Source of the DNA: Caulobacter sp. UNC279MFTsu5.1
Lineage (GTDB): Bacteria; Pseudomonadota; Alphaproteobacteria; Caulobacterales; Caulobacteraceae
NCBI RefSeq assembly: GCF_900114015.1
Contig: NZ_FORN01000051.1
Location: 1 to 41,282, forward strand
Length of the DNA stretch: 41,282 nucleotides
Direction: 5' to 3'
Both the position numbers and the translations under genes were made by a program. The notes under the pieces were generated by a model, which saw only the letters and a program-made list of their open reading frames with translations, was not told the DNA's origin and ran no database searches. This document shows positions 36,001 to 41,282 of the stretch, piece after piece; within the stretch, counting starts at the first letter, position 1; the number at the start of each line of letters is the position of its first letter.

Positions 36001-37317
36001 TTGCGGATCTATCCCACGGCCAGAGCGATGTTCCTGATGGTCCTGGGCGCGCCCCTGGCCCTGGTGGCGGCGCTCGTCTCGGCGCGGCTGTGGCTGGTGG
36101 GGCCGGCCTGGATCGCGCTGGTCGCGGCCCTGCTGTTCGTCGACGCCCTGCTAGCCCCCGGCCGGCGCAGGATGCAGCTGGGCCTGACGGCTCCCGGTTC
36201 GATGTCCAGCGGCGCGACCAAGCCCGCGCTGCTCCAGGCCTCGTTCCCGCGCGGCGTGGCGCCGGGAAGCGTGGAGTTCGCCGTCGACCTGGACGACCGC
36301 CTGACCGCCGAACCCGCCCATGGCCGGGCCCGCACCCACGAGCGCCAGGCCGCCCTGCCGCTGACCCTGACCGCGGTGCGGCGCGGGGAGGGCAGAGTGC
36401 ACCGCGTCTCGGCCCGCTGGCGCGGTCCGCTGGGCCTGACCTGGAAACAGCGCGACGACGCCCTGGACAAGGTGATCCCGGTCACGCTGGACATCGCCGG
36501 CGTCAAGGAAGAGGCCCTGCGGCTGTTCTCGCGCGACCCGTCCGTCGGCCACCGCCTGCAGCTGGACCTGGGCGGCGGCAGCGACTTCCACGCCCTGACC
36601 GACTTCCGTCCCGGCATGAACCGCCGGGCCATCGACTGGAAGCAGTCGGCCCGCCACGGCGCGTTGCTGGCCAAGGAATTCCATGTCGAGCGCAACCACC
36701 ACATCGTCGCGGCCATCGACACCGGCCGGCTGATGAGCCAGTCGCTGCTGGGCAAGCCGCGGCTGGACCACGCCCTCAACGCCACCTTGCTGCTGGCCTA
36801 TGTCGGCCTGAAGATGGGCGACAAGGTCGGGCTGTTCGGCTTCGACGCCCGGCCCAACGTCTCCAGCGGCGTGACGTCCGGTCCCAACGCCTTCGGCGCC
36901 CTGCAGCGCCTGGCCGCGAAGATCGACTATTCGACCGAGGAGACCAACTACACCCTGGGCCTGACCCAGCTGTCGGGCCAGCTGTCGCGGCGCTCGCTGA
37001 TCGTGGTGTTCACCGATATCGCCGACTCCACCAGCGCCGAGCTGATGCTGGAGAACGTCAGCCGCCTGCTACGCCAGCACCTGGTGCTGTTCGTGATGAT
37101 GCGCGACGAGGAGCTGGAGGCGATCGAGCGCAAGGCGCCCGAGGAGGCCGACGACGTCTCGCGCGCCGTGGTCGCCGCCTCGCTGCTGCGCGAGCGCGAC
37201 GTGGTGGTGACCCGCCTGCGCCGCATGGGCGTGGAGATCGTCGAGGCGCCGGCCGACCAGGTCGGGCCGGCCCTGCTGGCGAGCTATCTGGACCTCAAGC
37301 GCCGGGACCTGCTCTGA
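36001..37317 (+). CDS. DUF58 (VWA-like) protein, MoxR partner
   Basis: A 438-residue protein starting at TTG 36001 after GGGGCGGG. Two membrane spans occur in the first 50 residues, followed by a DUF58 domain with the signature DFHALTDFRPGMNRRAIDWKQSARHG and a VWA-like part with VAAIDTGRLMS and VVFTDIADSTSAE (MIDAS-like Asp/Ser residues). Such proteins are the standard partners of MoxR ATPases and probably recruit substrates to them. The stop shares one base with the next ATG (TGATG). No frameshift is seen. Confidence 0.93.
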   Translation: MRIYPTARAMFLMVLGAPLALVAALVSARLWLVGPAWIALVAALLFVDALLAPGRRRMQLGLTAPGSMSSGATKPALLQASFPRGVAPGSVEFAVDLDDRLTAEPAHGRARTHERQAALPLTLTAVRRGEGRVHRVSARWRGPLGLTWKQRDDALDKVIPVTLDIAGVKEEALRLFSRDPSVGHRLQLDLGGGSDFHALTDFRPGMNRRAIDWKQSARHGALLAKEFHVERNHHIVAAIDTGRLMSQSLLGKPRLDHALNATLLLAYVGLKMGDKVGLFGFDARPNVSSGVTSGPNAFGALQRLAAKIDYSTEETNYTLGLTQLSGQLSRRSLIVVFTDIADSTSAELMLENVSRLLRQHLVLFVMMRDEELEAIERKAPEEADDVSRAVVAASLLRERDVVVTRLRRMGVEIVEAPADQVGPALLASYLDLKRRDLL

Positions 37318-38315
37318 TGGCCGAGCTGCACCTGAAGAGCTACCGTTTCCGGGCCGAGCGCGAGGACGACTGGCGGCGGCTGGAGACGCTGCTGACCAAG
37401 GTCGGCAAGGGCTCGGCCAAGGCGCTCAGCGATGAGGAGCTGCTGGCCCTGCCGGTGCTGTACCGCCAGGCCCTGTCGTCGCTGTCGGTGGCCCGGGCCA
37501 CCTCGCTGGACCAGGGCCTGGTCGACTATCTGGAGAGCCTGAGCACCCGGGCCTATTTCCTGGTCTACGGCACGCGGTCGAACTTCGTCGAGCGGCTGGG
37601 CGGATTCTTCGGCCATGCCTGGCCCGACGCGGCCAAGGCCCTGTGGCGCGAGACCCTGGCCAGCTTCCTGCTGACCCTGGTCGGGGTGCTGGCCGCCTAT
37701 TTCCTGACCCTGCACGACCCCGACTGGTTCAGCGCCTTCGTGCCGGGCGATCTGGCGGGCGGGCGCGGGCCGACGGCCTCGGTCGAGGCGATGCGAGCCA
37801 CGCTGTACGACCACGGCGAGCACAAGGGCCTGTCGGTGTTCGCCGCCTTCCTGTTCACCCACAATTCCGGCGTGGCGATCTTCGCCTTCGCCCTGGGCTT
37901 CGCCTTCTGCCTGCCGACCTCGATGCTGATGGCCTATAACGGCGCGATGCTGGGGGCCTTCCTGGCGGCGTTCGGCATGAAGGGCCTGGGTTTCGAGGCG
38001 GGCGGCTGGCTGGCGATCCACGGGGTGACCGAGATCTCGGCGGTGATCCTGGCGGGGGCGGCGGGCCTGCGGATCGGCTGGACCCTGGCCTTTCCCGGCG
38101 ATCTCTCCCGCCCCGCCGCCATGGCCCAGGCGGGCCGGCAGGCCGCGACCCTGATGGGCGGTGTGGTGGTCATGCTGTTTTGCGCCGGGATCCTGGAAGG
38201 CGTCGGACGGCAGGTGATCCAGAACGACTTCGCGCGCTATGGGATCGGCCTGGCCACCTTGGTCGCCTGGCCGGCCTATCTCTACCTGCCGCGCCGCCGG
38301 AGCGTCGTGCGATGA
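37317..38315 (+). CDS. SpoIIM-like (stage II sporulation protein M family) integral membrane protein
   Basis: A 332-residue protein from ATG 37317, starting within the DUF58 stop (TGATG). About 100 soluble residues (WRRLETLLTKVGKGSAKALSDEELLALPVLYRQALS) precede five or six spans. Conserved SpoIIM-type features are FTHNSGVAIFAFALGFAFCLPTSMLMAYNGAMLGAF and the WLAIHGVTEISAVILAGAAGLRIG helix pair. The family is named from B. subtilis but is widespread in non-sporulating bacteria next to MoxR genes. It may form a channel or scaffold. The much longer frame beginning upstream is antiphase with DUF58 and not used. The stop overlaps the next start (ATGA). Confidence 0.9.
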   Translation: MAELHLKSYRFRAEREDDWRRLETLLTKVGKGSAKALSDEELLALPVLYRQALSSLSVARATSLDQGLVDYLESLSTRAYFLVYGTRSNFVERLGGFFGHAWPDAAKALWRETLASFLLTLVGVLAAYFLTLHDPDWFSAFVPGDLAGGRGPTASVEAMRATLYDHGEHKGLSVFAAFLFTHNSGVAIFAFALGFAFCLPTSMLMAYNGAMLGAFLAAFGMKGLGFEAGGWLAIHGVTEISAVILAGAAGLRIGWTLAFPGDLSRPAAMAQAGRQAATLMGGVVVMLFCAGILEGVGRQVIQNDFARYGIGLATLVAWPAYLYLPRRRSVVR

Positions 38316-39223
38316 AAGCGGCGCGGAAGACTTCCAAGGCCGGGGCGGCGATGGCCATCCCCGATCCGGCGGCCGGCGACGACCGGCGGGCCCGCTCGCT
38401 GGTCACGCCCGAGGGCGTCGACCTGAAGCTGCGCCTGGGCGACGCGGGCGAGCGCGCCGCCGCCCTGCTGATCGACCTGCTGATCATGCTGGCCGCGCTG
38501 ATCGCCTTCGCCCTGCTGGCGGCCCTGGCGATGATCGGCTCGAAGGGCAAGGGCTGGGAGGTGATCGGCACGGTGGCGGTGCTGGTGTTCTTCGTGCTGC
38601 GCAACCTCTATTTCGTGCTGTTCGAGCTGACCCCCGGCGCGGCCACGCCGGGCAAGCGGGCCATGGGCCTGCGGGTGGCGGCCCGCAACGGCGGCCGCCT
38701 GACCGCCGACGCCATCTTCGCCCGCAACGCCATGCGCGAGATCGAGCTCTACCTGCCCATCAGCTTCCTGGCCGTGCAGGGCGACCAGGTCGGGGCGTGG
38801 ATCAGCCTGGCCGGCCTGACGTGGTGCGCGGTCTTCATGCTGTTCCCCCTGTTCAACCGCGACCGCCTGCGGGTGGGCGACCTGGTGGCCGGCACCTGGG
38901 TGGTCAAGGCCCCGACCCGCAAACTGGCGCCGGACCTGGTGGAGACCTCGCGGCCGTCGGTCGGGCGCTTCAGGTTCACCATGGCCCAGCTCGACGCCTA
39001 CGGGGTCAAGGAGCTGCACGTGCTGGAGGACGTGCTGCGCCGCTACGAGACCAAGACCATCGCCCTGGTCGCCGCCCGCATCCGCCTGAAGATCGGCTGG
39101 AGCGCCGCGCCCGACGAGTCGGACGGCGACTTTCTGGCCGCCTACTACGCCGCCCTGCGCGGCCGGCTGGAGTCGCGGCTGCTGCTGGGCAAGCGCCGCA
39201 AGGACAAGTTCGACAAGGGCTAG
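38312..39223 (+). CDS. RDD-family membrane protein, last gene of the MoxR operon
   Basis: A 303-residue protein from ATG 38312, overlapping the SpoIIM-like stop by four bases. Seen: the RDD signature GERAAALLIDLLIM near residue 48, followed by TM segments and LTPGAATPGKRAMGLRVAARNGG, then a cytoplasmic C-terminal part (RRYETKTIALVAARIRLKIGW, SRLLLGKRRKDKF). RDD proteins are small polytopic membrane proteins of uncertain transport or signalling role. Its end overlaps the convergent membrane gene by four bases, so no intergenic terminator exists between them. Confidence 0.9.
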   Translation: MKAARKTSKAGAAMAIPDPAAGDDRRARSLVTPEGVDLKLRLGDAGERAAALLIDLLIMLAALIAFALLAALAMIGSKGKGWEVIGTVAVLVFFVLRNLYFVLFELTPGAATPGKRAMGLRVAARNGGRLTADAIFARNAMREIELYLPISFLAVQGDQVGAWISLAGLTWCAVFMLFPLFNRDRLRVGDLVAGTWVVKAPTRKLAPDLVETSRPSVGRFRFTMAQLDAYGVKELHVLEDVLRRYETKTIALVAARIRLKIGWSAAPDESDGDFLAAYYAALRGRLESRLLLGKRRKDKFDKG

Positions 39224-40005
39224 GCGAAGACTTCGGCTGTGAGGTCGGCCGAGCCGCGATGAGCCTTGCTCAGGTGCATGTAGATCGTGGTCATGATCGC
39301 GACGCTCAACGGCGCGGCCAGGGCGGTCAACAACGGCGCCACTCCGTAGGCGTTGATCGGCGCGTTTGCAGCCCGGACGAAGGACATTCCCGGCGTTGTG
39401 ATCTGGAAAATCACCCATTCGAGAGCGACCACGACCAGGGTGTAGAACACCGTCAGACCCAGCAACGCCCAGCGATGTCCCTTGGTCAGGGCGCGGCTGC
39501 GCTTCAAGGCCCGGACCGCCCCCAGTCGTTCGACGATCAGGGCGGAGGGGGCCAAAATCCACATCAGCGCAAGGATGATCCCCGGCACGACCAGCAGCAG
39601 CGCGCCCGCCATCGCGCCCAGCAGATAGAGCGCCTGGACGGCCAGCACCGGCAGGAAAAGGCGCAGGCCCTGGCTGAGGGTCTGGCCGGCGGTCGGGGAG
39701 CCACCCTCAAGGACCTGGGCGACGGTCCAACTCGCGGCCGCGATAAACAGGCTCTGCGGCGCGGCCATGGCCAGCCAATTGATGACCCCGTTTGTCAGGC
39801 TCACGAAGGCAAGACCAGCGGCGCTGTCGGCAAAGCCCGGCGTCACAACCAGCGCGTGCTGGCGAAGCCAGGCGGCCCCGGCCGTGCCCGTGAAAACGAG
39901 CGCCGCGGACAGCGGCAGCAGGATGAGTCCACACCGGGCCAACACCTGGCCGGCGTCCCGGAAGACCTCGCCCATGACGAGCGGCGTGCGAGCGGTCTCG
40001 GCCAT
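39220..40005 (-). CDS. YciC-like polytopic membrane protein, second paralogue
   Basis: A 261-residue protein with about six membrane spans. The motif LLLVVPGIILALMWILAPSALIVERLGAVRALKRSRALTKGHRW is shared in order with the upstream gene and typifies a family annotated as YciC/glycerophosphodiester phosphodiesterase membrane-domain proteins. ATG 40005 lies 2 bp after the previous stop, so the two genes are one leftward operon. Compared with the paralogue it lacks a long N-terminal extension. Its end overlaps the RDD gene from the opposite strand by four bases. Function unknown. Confidence 0.87.
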   Translation of the reverse strand: MAETARTPLVMGEVFRDAGQVLARCGLILLPLSAALVFTGTAGAAWLRQHALVVTPGFADSAAGLAFVSLTNGVINWLAMAAPQSLFIAAASWTVAQVLEGGSPTAGQTLSQGLRLFLPVLAVQALYLLGAMAGALLLVVPGIILALMWILAPSALIVERLGAVRALKRSRALTKGHRWALLGLTVFYTLVVVALEWVIFQITTPGMSFVRAANAPINAYGVAPLLTALAAPLSVAIMTTIYMHLSKAHRGSADLTAEVFA

Positions 40006-40007
40006 GA

Positions 40008-40811
40008 TCAGTCGAACACCGACGCCAGCGCTTCGGGGCCGACGCCTTCGCGCGTGACGCGTAGCTCGGAATAGAGCGTCGCGCCGCCGGCCGTGCTGAC
40101 CAGGGTGCTGATGGTGGCGATCAGCGGGGAGGCGACCAACGAGACGATGTTGATGGAGCTGGTGAAACCGACCGTCGTTTCCGGGGTCGGCAGGCCCTTG
40201 GCCAGCATGAAGGGCATGAAGGCCGCCATGATCGCGATCTCCACGATCCACACGGCGATCACGTAGATCACGAACAGGCCGAAGATCGCCCAGCGGCGGT
40301 CGCGAGTGAGGTCGCGGCTGCGTTGGAAGGCGGCCATCACGCCGATCTTCTCCACGACCTTGGCCGGCACCGCGACCGACCACATCACGGCCAGGATGAT
40401 CCCGGGAACGACCAGCAGGACGAACCCGATCATCAGTCCCAGGCCCATCAGGATGGCCAGGCCCAACAGCGGCAGCCAGTTGCTCAGGCCGACTTTCAGG
40501 CTCTCGCGGACGACGACGCGACGGCCGTTCAGGTCCGCCACCGTGGCGTGGACGATCGCGGCCTGCAGCACGAAGGCTGCGACGATCATGATCACCATGC
40601 CCACGAAGGAGCCGGCTATCGCTTGCGGGGAGAAGGTCTGCTGATGACCCACGAACCAGATCTGGCCCAGGCTGATCAGCAGGTTGGGCAGGCCGCCCAG
40701 CAGCAGCGCCAGCAGGGAGAAGGGAACGAAGTTGCGGCCGATGACCGCGAAAGTCCCGGAAATCACCCGGCCGATCTCGAAGCGGCGCGAGCCCGTGGTC
40801 GTGTCCGTCAT
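40008..40811 (-). CDS. YciC-like polytopic membrane protein, first paralogue
   Basis: A 267-residue protein from ATG 40811 (AGGGG about 10 bp upstream) with six membrane spans. It carries FVLLVVPGIILAVMWSVAVPAKVVEKIGVMAAFQRSRDLTRDRRW, aligned closely with the downstream paralogue, and an N-terminal FEIGRVISGTFAVIGRNFVPF helix. A longer open frame upstream crosses the dispersed element copy B and is not used. The duplicated pair sits tail-to-tail with the MoxR operon. Function unknown; the conserved VVPGII motif with the following charged helix is a family mark. Confidence 0.88.
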   Translation of the reverse strand: MTDTTTGSRRFEIGRVISGTFAVIGRNFVPFSLLALLLGGLPNLLISLGQIWFVGHQQTFSPQAIAGSFVGMVIMIVAAFVLQAAIVHATVADLNGRRVVVRESLKVGLSNWLPLLGLAILMGLGLMIGFVLLVVPGIILAVMWSVAVPAKVVEKIGVMAAFQRSRDLTRDRRWAIFGLFVIYVIAVWIVEIAIMAAFMPFMLAKGLPTPETTVGFTSSINIVSLVASPLIATISTLVSTAGGATLYSELRVTREGVGPEALASVFD

Positions 40812-40975
40812 GTCTGCAGAGCCCCTAAGTCTGGCTTTGTTCAACCATGCGGTGAGCCAAGTGTCCATCGGCCGCGCGTCTATCCCCGCGGTCGCTGAAA
40901 CGGATGCGAACGAAATCAGCGCCCTACAGGAAAACGCACGTTTCCGATGCCCACCCTTCCAGGCTGGCGGATAAT
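40812..40975. other. Promoter region of the paralogous membrane-protein operon
   Basis: No gene. An inverted repeat GGAAA-ACGCACG-TTTCC lies at about 40929-40945 and could be an operator. Direction of transcription is leftward into the gene at 40811. Confidence 0.4.
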
Positions 40976-41282
40976 GATCCCACCCGAAGGCATGGGGAGG
41001 GCGCACGTACGGCGACCGATGCGGCCTTCGGGGGTGGACGAGCGGGAAGGCTTGTCCGTCGTGTCCCACAAGGACGTTCCAGGTCGGTTCGGAGCAGGTT
41101 CGCCTTGGTCGCGACGAAACTCCGGCGCCGGGGATAGACGGATCGAGCCAGCAGGCCTGGGCTGAAATCGCCCAGGCGGTCCGGGGCGCGCCAACGCCCC
41201 GCCCGTCGGGGGCCTCCATCGGAGCGGGTTAAAAATCCGCGATCCGAAGGCTTCCGGATAACGGCTCCACGCGAAGCGCCTG
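40976..41282 (+). repeat. Dispersed structured intergenic element, copy B (cut by window end)
   Basis: Direct-orientation relative of copy A (24885-25200), sharing CGGCGACCGATGCGGC, CGAGCGGGAAG and, near the end, CGGATAACGG (41255-41264). CCACCCGAAGGC (40982-40993) can pair with GCCTTC and GGGTGG in 41023-41036, giving a long stem, so an RNA fold is plausible. No gene with recognisable motifs crosses it. The 3' end and the gene that follows are outside the window. Confidence 0.6.

Noticed and set aside
40812..41219. Extension of the first YciC-like protein upstream to 41219
   Set aside because: The added 136 residues lie over dispersed element copy B, and the protein has a normal start and ribosome site at 40811.

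Overview
The window is high-GC, densely coded chromosomal DNA of an alphaproteobacterium, most likely Caulobacter or a close relative. The reasons are the sodC-gyrA-coaD-peptidylprolyl isomerase-queA-tgt gene order (which I recall, unchecked, from Caulobacter crescentus), a very large Xanthomonas/Caulobacter-type TonB-dependent receptor, LacI-type operators, TTGACG-type -35 elements, frequent TTG/GTG starts and extensive ATGA/TGATG start-stop overlaps. No phage, CRISPR array or intact insertion sequence was seen.

Left part (1-12.7 kb, accessory). A FecR anti-sigma factor (cut by the window edge) and its FecI-like sigma factor read leftward. Divergent from them is a tight five-gene cassette (1469-5738): a thermostable-hemolysin/acyltransferase-like protein, an acyl-adenylating enzyme, a heme-oxygenase-like diiron oxidase (HDO), a short-chain dehydrogenase and a secreted TPR-like protein. 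This looks like an uncharacterised fatty-acid-tailoring pathway and is the best candidate for a new system. A 1.5 kb gene-poor stretch follows; its only convincing gene is a 56-residue zinc-ribbon protein. Next come a TonB-dependent receptor with an elaborate operator region and a strong terminator, a structured intergenic region, a membrane fatty-acid desaturase, a convergent DoxX-like membrane protein and an AraC regulator.

Middle (13.5-22.8 kb). A perfect 34-bp inverted repeat separates the AraC gene from a biotin cluster: bioF-bioD-Gfo/Idh/MocA oxidoreductase leftward, bioA rightward, then an EamA exporter. A related REP hairpin, sodC, gyrA and coaD follow.

Right-middle (22.9-32.8 kb). 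A secreted zinc phospholipase C/S1-P1-nuclease-like protein, a structured dispersed repeat (copy A), two exported and one cytoplasmic cyclophilin, an endonuclease/exonuclease/phosphatase-fold membrane protein with an upstream lipoprotein, queA-tgt for queuosine, another lipoprotein and tRNA-Lys(TTT).

Right end (33-41.3 kb). A six-gene coupled operon encodes DUF4129, DUF4350, MoxR AAA+ ATPase, DUF58, SpoIIM-like and RDD proteins. It meets head-on a two-gene operon of paralogous multi-pass membrane proteins. The window ends inside a second copy (B) of the dispersed element. Long ORFs antisense to these genes are GC-driven shadows and were left out.
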